NCBI GenBank assembly: GCA_027058255.1 | Contig: JALUTE010000079.1 | Location: forward strand, 1-6,072 | Length of the DNA stretch: 6,072 nt | DNA from: Methyloligella sp. | GTDB taxonomy: Bacteria; Pseudomonadota; Alphaproteobacteria; Rhizobiales; JALUTE01 | Direction of reading: 5' to 3' | Shown here: positions 1-4,974 of the stretch, piece after piece | How positions within the stretch are numbered: position 1 is the stretch's first letter | Layout of the letters: each line of letters begins with the position of its first letter | The notes under the pieces: model-generated | Databases searched by the model: none | Told to the model about the DNA's origin: nothing | Seen by the model: only the letters and a program-made list of their open reading frames with translations | Program-made: the position numbers and the translations under genes

Positions 1-391
1 GAAGGGTTGCGAAATGGCCGGACATGGGCGCAACCAGAAGCACGCGCGGCTGGCGAGCGCCGACGTGCTCGGTCCCCGCGCCGCCATGGGCCTCGTCGAA
101 ATGGCGGTGAAAATGCAGGAGACGGCAGAAGGGGCGCTCCCAGACCACCTCCTCGCGCACGGGCACGACCGTGCGCACGCCCTCGACCCGAACCCCATGG
201 ATGCCGAAGGCCGGCTTGTCGTAGCGCCGGGTGGTGCGCTCGAACACCTCGAGGGCCGCGAGCGTGCTCCGGCCCATCATGGTGTGGTTCAGCGGGTTGA
301 ACGGATTGGCCAGAAGAAGCCGATACGTTCCCGCAGCCGCGCGCGCCGGGCGCATGGCGCTATGGCCCAGCTCAAACCAGTGATAGAGCAC
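1..391 (-). CDS. phaZ: Intracellular polyhydroxybutyrate depolymerase, N-terminal part (partial)
   Basis: Reading leftward from a GTG at 391-389, the frame stays open to the window edge and gives the first 130 residues of an intracellular PHB depolymerase, the cytoplasmic enzyme that degrades stored polyhydroxybutyrate granules to hydroxybutyrate units. I recognise family segments in the right order: VLYHWFELGHSAMRP at residues 1-15, NPFNPLNHT at 29-37, FERTTRRYDKPAFGI at 50-64, VWERPFCRLLHF at 83-94, and VLLVAPMSGHFATL at 117-130. The catalytic residues lie beyond the edge. The GTG start is chosen because the family begins with an MLYH-like sequence, an in-frame TGA lies 30 bases upstream with no ATG in between, and a GGGGGA stretch sits about 9 bases before it. 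It follows the metallopeptidase gene on the same strand after 182 bases, so shared transcription is possible but not shown. Confidence 0.88.
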   Translation of the reverse strand, partial: MLYHWFELGHSAMRPARAAAGTYRLLLANPFNPLNHTMMGRSTLAALEVFERTTRRYDKPAFGIHGVRVEGVRTVVPVREEVVWERPFCRLLHFHRHFDEAHGGAGTEHVGARQPRVLLVAPMSGHFATL

Positions 392-573
392 GGCTTGCCA
401 TCCCCCGATTCTGTCCCCCGTTTGCCCCGGTCACCGCCGTCTTGCCGGTTGTGGCCCCGGCTGGCAGCGGCGCGAAGGCCTGTTCGCAATAGGTGCCTTC
501 TGTCGTGTCCACAGGTCGCAATCCGCACGAAGCCTAGCAAGGCTAACGTGATTCTCCAATTGATGCCAAGGTC
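392..573. other. Intergenic gap between metallopeptidase and phaZ
   Basis: I see no gene in these 182 bases. On the minus strand a weak promoter-like pair for phaZ can be drawn: TTGGAG at 559-554 and TAGGCT at 536-531 with a 17-base spacer. Each box matches the sigma70 consensus at only about half its positions. The -10 candidate overlaps a small dyad, AGCCT at 531-535 and AGGCT at 540-544. No T-rich tract follows, so there is no intrinsic terminator for the upstream gene. Confidence 0.3.
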
Positions 574-1200
574 TTATGTATGCGCCGGCAAGGCGGGGGC
601 AAGCAGCGCGGCCGGAGCGTCGGGGGTGCGGGCAAGGCCCGGCCATGCGCCATGCTCGCCGAGCAGCCTTCGCCTGGCGCCCGCCAGCGCCCGATGCAGC
701 AGGGCATCCGGATAGGCGATGGCCCTGTGGCGCGCCGTGTCGAACAGCGCCCGCACCTCCTCCTCGACGAGGCGCTCCCGCTCCAGAAGGGCCTCGGCGA
801 GGGCCTCGACGGGCTGCCAGTTGCGCAGGCGGGTGAGAATGGTGACGGCACATGCGCTTTGGCGGGCGAGATAGTGGTTGCGGGCCCGGCGGGTGCGAAA
901 GCCCCGCTCCTGCGCGATTGCGATCAGCCCCTCGCGATCGGCATCCGTGCCGTCCGGGCGATGCGCATCGCCGGCATAGATGCGCTCGGCGAGCCCGCCG
1001 GCAATCAGCGCCAGGGCCAGGGAATCGAGACCATGAAAGGACCGGCGCAGCTCCATGGCGCCGAGGGAGACGACAATGCCCGCATAAGGTGCGGCGAACC
1101 GGCCGATGGCCACATAGCGCACGGGCAGTCCCGTCGCCAATGCCATGGCGGCATGCCCCGCCTCGTGCCATGCCGCATGTCGCCGTGGGCTGCTGCTCAT
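574..1200 (-). CDS. Stand-alone M41 (FtsH-type) zinc metallopeptidase domain protein
   Basis: This 208-residue soluble protein carries the zinc-binding signature HEAGH at residues 12-16, with the zinc-ligand histidines at 12 and 16 and the catalytic glutamate at 13. AGGLAERIYAG at 67-77 and GTDADREGLIAIA at 84-96 follow, matching the spacing of the FtsH/M41 peptidase helices; D86 or D88 is the likely third zinc ligand. A late segment rich in E and R (about 145-160) resembles the end of the FtsH peptidase domain. The AAA+ ATPase and membrane segments of FtsH are absent, so it cannot unfold substrates itself and may act on small or unfolded proteins or with a partner. The ATG at 1200 is chosen because GGAAG lies 10 bases upstream and the peptidase motif begins at once. 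A longer frame from 1350 reads through a 13-bp tandem repeat and is low-complexity. Substrate unknown. Confidence 0.75.
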   Translation of the reverse strand: MSSSPRRHAAWHEAGHAAMALATGLPVRYVAIGRFAAPYAGIVVSLGAMELRRSFHGLDSLALALIAGGLAERIYAGDAHRPDGTDADREGLIAIAQERGFRTRRARNHYLARQSACAVTILTRLRNWQPVEALAEALLERERLVEEEVRALFDTARHRAIAYPDALLHRALAGARRRLLGEHGAWPGLARTPDAPAALLAPALPAHT

Positions 1201-1205
1201 GCCAT

Positions 1206-1244
1206 CCCGTCTTCCTGTTCTGTCTTGCTGTCCCGTCTTCCTGT
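1206..1244 (-). repeat. Three-copy 13-bp tandem repeat at the peptidase ribosome binding site
   Basis: On the minus strand three contiguous 13-base units read ACAGGAAGACGGG, ACAGCAAGACAGA and ACAGGAAGACGGG. The outer two are identical and the middle differs at three positions. The last copy supplies the GGAAG ribosome binding site of the metallopeptidase. The unit length is not a multiple of three, which favours an untranslated leader and supports the start at 1200. Confidence 0.85.
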
Positions 1245-1377
1245 CCGGTCGGCCCTGAGAGCACAGCCCGTCCCGCAGTCCGCCTGCGCTCGGTGTGCTT
1301 TTCCTCTGCCGGGCGGCCGGTGCGGAGATTCGCTTTCTCGACCGGTTCATCCTATGTGATTATGCGGGGCGCGCTTG

Positions 1378-1390
1378 GTCAAATCTTGAC
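1378..1390. promoter_or_regulatory. Small inverted repeat, possible operator
   Basis: GTCAA and TTGAC flank a 3-base spacer, giving a perfect 13-base dyad in the middle of the divergent region. It could bind a regulator, but a dyad this short is expected by chance often enough that I rank it low. Confidence 0.2.
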
Positions 1391-1448
1391 GACCAGCCCC
1401 GCCCGGCGGCTCGTGAACAGCGCGTCGGGGGCTGCGTCACATTGAGGG

Positions 1449-1475
1449 TTGACGATGCGGGGCGCTCCCTATAAT
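1449..1475 (+). promoter_or_regulatory. Sigma70-type promoter of the rubrerythrin operon
   Basis: TTGACG at 1449-1454 and a perfect TATAAT at 1470-1475 are separated by 15 bases, a little short of the usual 16-18. Both boxes are strong for a GC-rich genome and face the rubrerythrin gene. They predict a transcript start near 1482 and a leader of roughly 118 bases. The short spacer may make the promoter weak, or dependent on geometry when a regulator binds the adjacent dyad. Confidence 0.6.
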
Positions 1476-1490
1476 TGGAATAATTCTAAG
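1474..1490 (+). promoter_or_regulatory. Irr-type iron control element (ICE-like box), candidate
   Basis: ATTGGAA, TAA, TTCTAAG form a 17-base imperfect dyad with a 3-base centre. From memory, the alphaproteobacterial Irr box is TTTAGAA-N3-TTCTAAA. Here the left arm matches at 5 of 7 positions and the right arm at 6 of 7. The dyad overlaps the last two bases of the -10 box and covers the predicted transcript start, the expected place for a repressor. Irr, a Fur-family regulator controlled by haem and iron status, would repress iron-rich proteins such as this diiron rubrerythrin and the Fe-S protein behind it during iron shortage. Assignment is inferred from sequence likeness only; no irr gene is in this window. 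Confidence 0.5.
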
Positions 1491-1493
1491 AAA

Positions 1494-1525
1494 GGCGCCT
1501 CCGCGAGGGACGACCAAGGAGCGCC
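1494..1525 (+). other. Leader hairpin in the rubrerythrin 5' untranslated region
   Basis: GGCG (1494-1497) pairs with CGCC (1522-1525), and CTCC (1499-1502) pairs with GGAG (1518-1521). One bulged C and a 15-base loop result. It would form just after the predicted transcript start and could protect the mRNA 5' end. It encloses an AAGGAG sequence that has no start codon at usable distance. Functional meaning unproven. Confidence 0.3.
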
Positions 1526-1599
1526 ATCGACAGGACCGCCAGCCGCGCGGTCACTCCACAGCAATCGAGAGCAACCGAGCAATCCATGGGAGTGGACAA

Positions 1600-2016
1600 A
1601 TGGAGCTGAAAGGCAGCAAGACCGAGGAAAACCTCAAATACGCCTTCTCCGGCGAGAGCCAGGCCAACCGGCGCTACCTCTACTTCGCCTCTAAGGCGGA
1701 TGTCGAGGGCTACAACGACGTGGCCGCCGTTTTCCGCTCCACCGCCGAGGGCGAGACCGGTCATGCGCACGGCCATCTGGAATATCTCGAGGCCTGCGGC
1801 GATCCGGCGACGGGCCTGCCCATCGGCTCGACGGCGGACAATCTCAAGGCGGCCGTCGCCGGCGAGACCCACGAGTATACCGACATGTATCCGGGCATGG
1901 CGAAGACCGCCCGCGAGGAGGGTTTCGACGAGATCGCCGACTGGTTCGAGACGCTGGCCAAGGCCGAGCGCTCGCACGCCAACCGCTTCCAGAAGGCGCT
2001 CGACGAGCTCGACTGA
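1600..2016 (+). CDS. rbr: Rubrerythrin, diiron domain only (no rubredoxin domain)
   Basis: This 138-residue cytoplasmic four-helix ferritin-like protein is of the rubrerythrin type, a diiron protein that typically reduces hydrogen peroxide. The iron ligands line up in two halves: E19 in FSGESQANRRY, E52 and H55 in EGETGHAHGH, E89 and E92 in GETHEYTDMYP, and E123 with H126 in AERSHANRF. That is the full set expected from the Desulfovibrio protein. Classical rubrerythrins are about 190 residues and end in a rubredoxin domain with two CxxC pairs. Here the protein stops after the second helix pair and has a single cysteine (C66), so electrons must come from another protein. The ATG at 1600 has GGGAG about 9 bases upstream; an ATG at 1586 is in another frame. 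It is first in an apparent operon with the Fe-S oxidoreductase and DUF3501 genes, and is preceded by a promoter with an ICE-like box. Confidence 0.93.
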   Translation: MELKGSKTEENLKYAFSGESQANRRYLYFASKADVEGYNDVAAVFRSTAEGETGHAHGHLEYLEACGDPATGLPIGSTADNLKAAVAGETHEYTDMYPGMAKTAREEGFDEIADWFETLAKAERSHANRFQKALDELD

Positions 2017-2026
2017 CATCCGCGCC

Positions 2027-2057
2027 GCCCGGGGCCGCGCCCGCCGCGGGCCCGGGC
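2027..2057 (+). other. Strong intercistronic hairpin after rubrerythrin
   Basis: GCCCGGG (2027-2033) pairs perfectly with CCCGGGC (2051-2057). After a G-G mismatch, CCGCG (2035-2039) pairs with CGCGG (2045-2049) around a 5-base loop. It starts 11 bases past the rubrerythrin stop. No U-tract follows, so it does not look like a standard intrinsic terminator. It more likely protects the rubrerythrin mRNA 3' end or lowers read-through, letting rubrerythrin be made in excess of the downstream proteins. Confidence 0.6.
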
Positions 2058-2172
2058 ACATATGCGCCGCAGCCGGCGGCATCTCCTGAAGGGCGCGCCT
2101 CGCGGTGGGCCCGCAAGGGCGCTGCCGGCTGTCGTTTCCCGTTCAGGTTCCGTGCAAGAGCGAGCAGACGCG

Positions 2173-3552
2173 ATGAGCGCCAAGACCACACCGCCGCGCG
2201 AGGGCAGCCTCGAGGCGCCGACGCGCCATGCCATCGACTGGAAGAGCAAGAGCTTCTGGGACAAGGGCGACCTGCTCGCCGAGCTGGAGCGGGTCTTCGA
2301 CCATTGCCATGGTTGCCGGCGCTGTGTGAGCCTGTGCAACGCCTTTCCGACCCTTTTCGATCTGGTGGACGAGTCGGAGACCATGGAGGTCGACGGGGTG
2401 GCGAAGGCCGATTACTGGAAGGTGGTCGATCATTGCTATCTCTGCGACCTCTGCTTCCTGACCAAATGCCCCTACACGCCGCCGCATGAGTGGAACATCG
2501 ACTTTCCGCACCTGATGCTGCGCGCCAAGGCGGTGCGCTTTCGCCAGGAGGGCGCGCGGGTGCGCGATCGGATCATGACGGCGACCGATGCCCTCGGCGG
2601 GGCTCTGGCACACCCGGTGATCGCGCCTGCGGCCAATGCGGCGGCGCGTTCAGGCGCGCTGCGCAAGGCGGGCGAGGCGGCGCTGGACGTGGATCATCGC
2701 GCCTGGCTGCCGCCCTGGGCGAGCAGGACCCTGCGCAGCCGGCTGAAGGGGCGCGCAGAGAGTGCCGACGGCCCTTCGGCGGGCGCGGCGGTGCCGGCGG
2801 GCCCGACGACGGGCAAGGTCGCGCTCTTTGCCACCTGCTATGGCAATTTCAACGAGCCCCATATCGGCGAGGACCTGGTGGCCGTGCTGGAGCACAACGG
2901 CGTGTCCGTGCGCCTTGCCGGCGCCAGGGCGTGTTGCGGCATGCCCAAGCTGGAGCTCGGCGACCTGGAGGCGGTGGAACGGCTGAAGGAGGCCAACATT
3001 CCGGCCCTCGCCGCGCTCGTGGACGAGGGCTGTGACATCCTGGCGCCGGTGCCCTCCTGCGCCCTCATGTTCCGCCAGGAATTGCCCCTGCTCTTTCCCG
3101 AGGACGCCGACGTGGCCAAGGTCGCGCGGGCGATCTTCGATCCCTTCGAGTATCTCCACGCGCGCCACAAGGCCGGCAAGCTCAACACCGATTTCAAGAC
3201 CTCCCTCGGCAAGGTGGCCTATCACACGGCCTGTCATCAGCGGGTGCAGAATGTCGGGCCGAAGACCCGGCAGATCCTGGAGCTGGTGCCAGGCACGGAG
3301 GTGGTCACCATCGAGCGCTGCTCGGGCCATGACGGCACCTATGCGATGAAAGCGGAGTGCCACGACGCATCCGTGAAGATCGTCCGCCCCGTGGCGCGGC
3401 GCGTGCGCGAGGCCAAGCCGCAGCATCTGTGCAGCGACTGCCCGATGGCGGCGCATCACATCGCCGCCCATGTGGATGGCGCCGAGACCGGCTCGGGCGC
3501 TCTTGCAGGCGAGCACCCCATCACCCTGCTGCGCAAGGCCTACGGCCTTTGA
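2173..3552 (+). CDS. GlpC/HdrD-like (Fe-S)-binding oxidoreductase of the rubrerythrin cluster
   Basis: A 459-residue cytoplasmic protein of the heterodisulfide reductase / GlpC family (COG0247 type). The N-terminal part has two ferredoxin-like 4Fe-4S motifs: C45-x2-C48-x2-C51-x3-C55 and C88-x2-C91-x2-C94-x4-C99-P, the second with one extra residue over the usual x3. The C-terminal half has two CCG-type domains. The first is canonical: C222, CCGMP at 254-258, and C296 in PSCAL. In the second, C354 in ACHQ is followed by CSGHDGTY at 383-390, where the paired cysteine is replaced by serine, then C396 and C420-x2-C423. No membrane segment is visible. It probably passes electrons, plausibly to the rubrerythrin just upstream, but the true donor and acceptor are unknown. 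The ATG at 2173 is preferred over one at 2062 because the intervening 37 residues are Arg/Gly/Ala-rich and family-like sequence begins soon after 2173; the ribosome site (AAGAGCGAG) is weak. Confidence 0.88.
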   Translation: MSAKTTPPREGSLEAPTRHAIDWKSKSFWDKGDLLAELERVFDHCHGCRRCVSLCNAFPTLFDLVDESETMEVDGVAKADYWKVVDHCYLCDLCFLTKCPYTPPHEWNIDFPHLMLRAKAVRFRQEGARVRDRIMTATDALGGALAHPVIAPAANAAARSGALRKAGEAALDVDHRAWLPPWASRTLRSRLKGRAESADGPSAGAAVPAGPTTGKVALFATCYGNFNEPHIGEDLVAVLEHNGVSVRLAGARACCGMPKLELGDLEAVERLKEANIPALAALVDEGCDILAPVPSCALMFRQELPLLFPEDADVAKVARAIFDPFEYLHARHKAGKLNTDFKTSLGKVAYHTACHQRVQNVGPKTRQILELVPGTEVVTIERCSGHDGTYAMKAECHDASVKIVRPVARRVREAKPQHLCSDCPMAAHHIAAHVDGAETGSGALAGEHPITLLRKAYGL

Positions 3553-3585
3553 AGCAGCGCGAAGGCGAACCCCCCTTTTCGATCG

Positions 3586-3591
3586 AAGGAG
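3586..3591 (+). promoter_or_regulatory. Ribosome binding site deciding the DUF3501 start
   Basis: AAGGAG lies 10 bases before the ATG at 3602. A competing ATG at 3595 is only 3 bases away and opens a different frame without family similarity, so 3602 is the real start. Confidence 0.75.
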
Positions 3592-3601
3592 CGAATGAGC
3601 G

Positions 3602-4186
3602 ATGACGCATCTCACCCCAGCGGACCTCTACAGCCTGGAGCGCTATGCGGAAATCCGACCCGAGTTCCGCGCCAGTGTCATGGAGCACAAGAAGGTGCGC
3701 AAGGTCCCCGTGGGGCCCAACGCGACCCTCTATTTCGAGGACCGGCTGACCATCCAGTACCAGATCCAGGAGATGCTCCGCATCGAGCGCATTTTCGAGC
3801 GCGAGGGCATCGAGGACGAGCTCAGCGCCTACAATCCCCTCATTCCCGACGGGAGCAACTGGAAGGCGACCTTCATGCTCGAATATGGGGATATCGAGGA
3901 GCGCAAGCGCCGGCTGGCGGAGCTGGTGGGCATCGAGGACACCATCTGGGTGCGCGTCATGGGCTTCGACAAGGTGTTCGCCATCGCCAATGAGGATCTG
4001 GAGCGCTCCACGGACGAGAAGACCTCGTCGGTGCATTTCCTGCGCTTCGAGCTGACCCCGGACATGGTCGAGGCGGTCAAGGAGGGCGCCGAGATCGCCG
4101 TCGGCATCGACCATGAAGGCTATCGCCACGAGGTGCCCGTGGTGCCCAAGGCGACCCGCGAGGCGCTGGCCGCCGATCTCGCCTGA
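3602..4186 (+). CDS. DUF3501 family protein
   Basis: A 194-residue soluble protein that I recognise as the uncharacterised DUF3501 family. Features visible are the opening MTHLTPADLYSLERYAEIRP, VGPNATLYFEDRLTIQYQIQEM at about 37-58, NPLIPDGSNWKATFMLEY at about 78-95, and the acidic helical stretch ending near 107. There are no cysteines and no CxxC or HxH metal motif, so it is unlikely to hold a cluster of its own. It may be a structural or assembly partner. Genes of this family are commonly found beside rubrerythrin and GlpC-like Fe-S protein genes, as here, which suggests a three-part complex or pathway. It starts 49 bases after the Fe-S gene and is probably cotranscribed with it. Biochemical function is unknown. 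Confidence 0.87.
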   Translation: MTHLTPADLYSLERYAEIRPEFRASVMEHKKVRKVPVGPNATLYFEDRLTIQYQIQEMLRIERIFEREGIEDELSAYNPLIPDGSNWKATFMLEYGDIEERKRRLAELVGIEDTIWVRVMGFDKVFAIANEDLERSTDEKTSSVHFLRFELTPDMVEAVKEGAEIAVGIDHEGYRHEVPVVPKATREALAADLA

Positions 4187-4198
4187 CCCACGTCAGGC
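4181..4198 (+). other. Hairpin spanning the DUF3501 stop codon
   Basis: GCCTGAC (4181-4187) and GTCAGGC (4192-4198) form a perfect 7-base stem with a CCAC loop. The TGA stop (4184-4186) lies inside the stem. No T-tract follows, so this may mark the operon's mRNA 3' end or a processing block rather than an intrinsic terminator. Confidence 0.55.
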
Positions 4199-4347
4199 AC
4201 CGAAGGGGCGGGGGCGATCTCGTCGGGCGCTTTCGAGACCGCTCGCATCGGTCATTGCCGACTGATGGGAGACGCCCCTCCGCGAAGCCGGGCCGTTCGG
4301 AGCGAAGGTCGCGGAGCGCCGCCGCACCCTTGGGCGTTTTCCGGGCT

Positions 4348-4664
4348 CCCGGTCCTCGGCTCCGCCTCGTCCTTCGCCGCTCTCTCTGTTCCCGGTCCTC
4401 GGCTCCGCCTCGTCCTTCGCCGCTCTCTCTGAGTTCCCGGTCCTCGGCTCCGCCTCGTCCAACGCCTCTTGATCTTGCGTTCCCGGTCCTCGGCTCCGCC
4501 TCGTCCTTCGCCTCTTGATCTTGCGTTCCCGGTCCTCGGCGGACACATGTGTCCGCCTCGTCCTTCGCCGCTCTCTCTCTGTTCCCGGTCCTCGGCTCCG
4601 CCTCGTCCTTCGCCGCTCTCTCTCTGTTCCCGGTCCTCGGCTCCGCCTCGTCCAACGCCTCTTG
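4348..4664. repeat. Mosaic tandem array, seven units of 43-56 bp
   Basis: Units begin at 4348, 4391, 4436, 4482, 4528, 4584 and 4629, each with the core CCCGGTCCTCGGC-TCCGCCTCGTCC. The core is followed by TTCGCC or AACGCC and then one of two tails. Tail A is a CT run ending in GTT (units 1, 2, 5, 6; four to five CT copies, unit 2 with GA for one CT). Tail B is TCTTGATCTTGCGTT (units 3 and 4, cut short in unit 7). The order A-A-B, B, A-A-B, with AACGCC in both units 3 and 7, implies duplication of a larger block. One strand is purine-rich. It is not a CRISPR array, since there are no unique spacers. It lies between two same-strand genes and its function is unknown. Confidence 0.9.
4538..4557. 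repeat. Perfect 20-bp palindrome inside array unit 5
   Basis: GGCGGACACATGTGTCCGCC reads the same on both strands. Compared with other units it arises from an 11-base insertion (GGACACATGTG) between the GGC and TCCGCC of the core. It could be a protein-binding dyad or the footprint of an insertion or template-switch event. Confidence 0.85.
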
Positions 4665-4714
4665 CACTCATGCTGCAACGCATCCGCAATGGCGTCGCTC
4701 CGCCGTCCGATTTG

Positions 4715-4729
4715 CGGACAGCTTGTCCG
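4715..4729 (+). terminator. Dyad CGGACA-GCT-TGTCCG, possible weak terminator or operator
   Basis: CGGACA (4715-4720) and TGTCCG (4724-4729) are perfect inverted copies with a GCT centre, followed by TGCCTTTTCC. As RNA it would be a 6-base stem followed by only four U residues, so termination would be weak. The half-site CGGACA is also present in the 20-base palindrome upstream, which allows a shared binding protein instead. Confidence 0.3.
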
Positions 4730-4771
4730 TGCCTTTTCCACACGCCCCTCCACAAGCGGCCCCTAATCCCC

Positions 4772-4793
4772 GAAAAACCGGGCCTTTTGCCCG
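4772..4793 (-). terminator. Intrinsic-terminator-like hairpin on the minus strand
   Basis: Read on the minus strand, CGGGC, loop AAAAG and GCCCG (4793-4779) are followed by GTTTTTC. A GC stem and U-tract is the classic arrangement. On the plus strand the hairpin is followed only by TT, so it points leftward. No leftward gene is seen upstream of it; it may block antisense transcription coming from the ybjN-proC side or end a small RNA. Confidence 0.45.
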
Positions 4794-4974
4794 TTCCATG
4801 CCAAGTTTTGCGGGGACAATGCCGCCTCGGCCTTGCGACTCGGCCATCCGTGCGATTACGTGCCCAGGCATTCGCGTGTCCCGGTCCCGAGCGTCTGGAC
4901 AAGGTTTGGCGCCCTGAAACCACGTCTCGTGCCCATGGCGCCTTGCGCGTGGGGATGAAAGCAAAGGACGACGC

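Larger units (their letters stand above)
1201..1599. other. Divergent intergenic control region
   Basis: These 399 bases separate the leftward metallopeptidase from the rightward rubrerythrin operon. I see no credible gene. The leftmost part holds the 13-bp tandem repeat next to the peptidase start. The centre holds a small GTCAA/TTGAC dyad, and the right half holds the rubrerythrin promoter, its dyad and a leader hairpin. The AT-rich patch at 1470-1493 stands out sharply from the surrounding GC-rich DNA. No convincing leftward promoter was found. CATAAT on the minus strand (1364-1359) has TTGACC only 12 bases upstream, which is too close for a sigma70 pair. Confidence 0.6.
4187..4974. other. 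Long intergenic region without a credible gene
   Basis: These 788 bases hold a mosaic tandem array, a 20-base palindrome, a second dyad and a minus-strand terminator-like hairpin, each listed separately. Frames stay open across the array on both strands only because most units are close to 45 bases, a multiple of three. The translations are low-complexity (for example RSSAPPRPSP and KDEAEPRTGN) with no ribosome binding site. At 4199-4347 I see only GC-rich sequence with a distant 7-base inverted repeat, AGGGGCG at 4204-4210 and CGCCCCT at 4273-4279. At 4800-4974 I see no clear promoter, only the AAGGA ribosome site of the next gene at 4964-4968. Confidence 0.65.

Noticed and set aside
5..35. 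Inverted repeat GGTTGCG / CGCAACC near the left edge, checked as a possible contig-end fold-back like the right end.
   Set aside because: Only 7 bases, not ending at the edge, and the PhaZ frame remains family-like to the first base.
1201..1350. N-terminal extension of the metallopeptidase from the ATG at 1350.
   Set aside because: It crosses a tandem repeat whose unit is not a multiple of three, is low-complexity and leaves the good ribosome site at 1210-1214 unused.
14..1359. Long plus-strand frames over phaZ and the metallopeptidase.
   Set aside because: They are shadows of the minus-strand genes in GC-rich DNA, with no recognisable family sequence.
1359..1382. Leftward promoter for the metallopeptidase (TTGACC and CATAAT on the minus strand).
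   Set aside because: The spacer is only 12 bases, too short for sigma70 recognition.
2062..2172. Upstream start of the Fe-S protein giving MRRSRRHLLKG, which resembles a twin-arginine signal (SRRxFLK).
   Set aside because: No hydrophobic stretch follows the arginines, the segment is GC-rich intergenic-like sequence with no ribosome site, and a cytoplasmic family start lies at 2173.
4348..4664. CRISPR array.
   Set aside because: The segments between cores are themselves repeated in two types and there are no unique spacers, no leader and no cas genes.
4838..4849. Minus-strand GGATGGCCGAGT, like the D-arm region of a serine or leucine tRNA.
   Set aside because: No matching acceptor stem, anticodon arm or GTTCRA T-loop follows; chance similarity.
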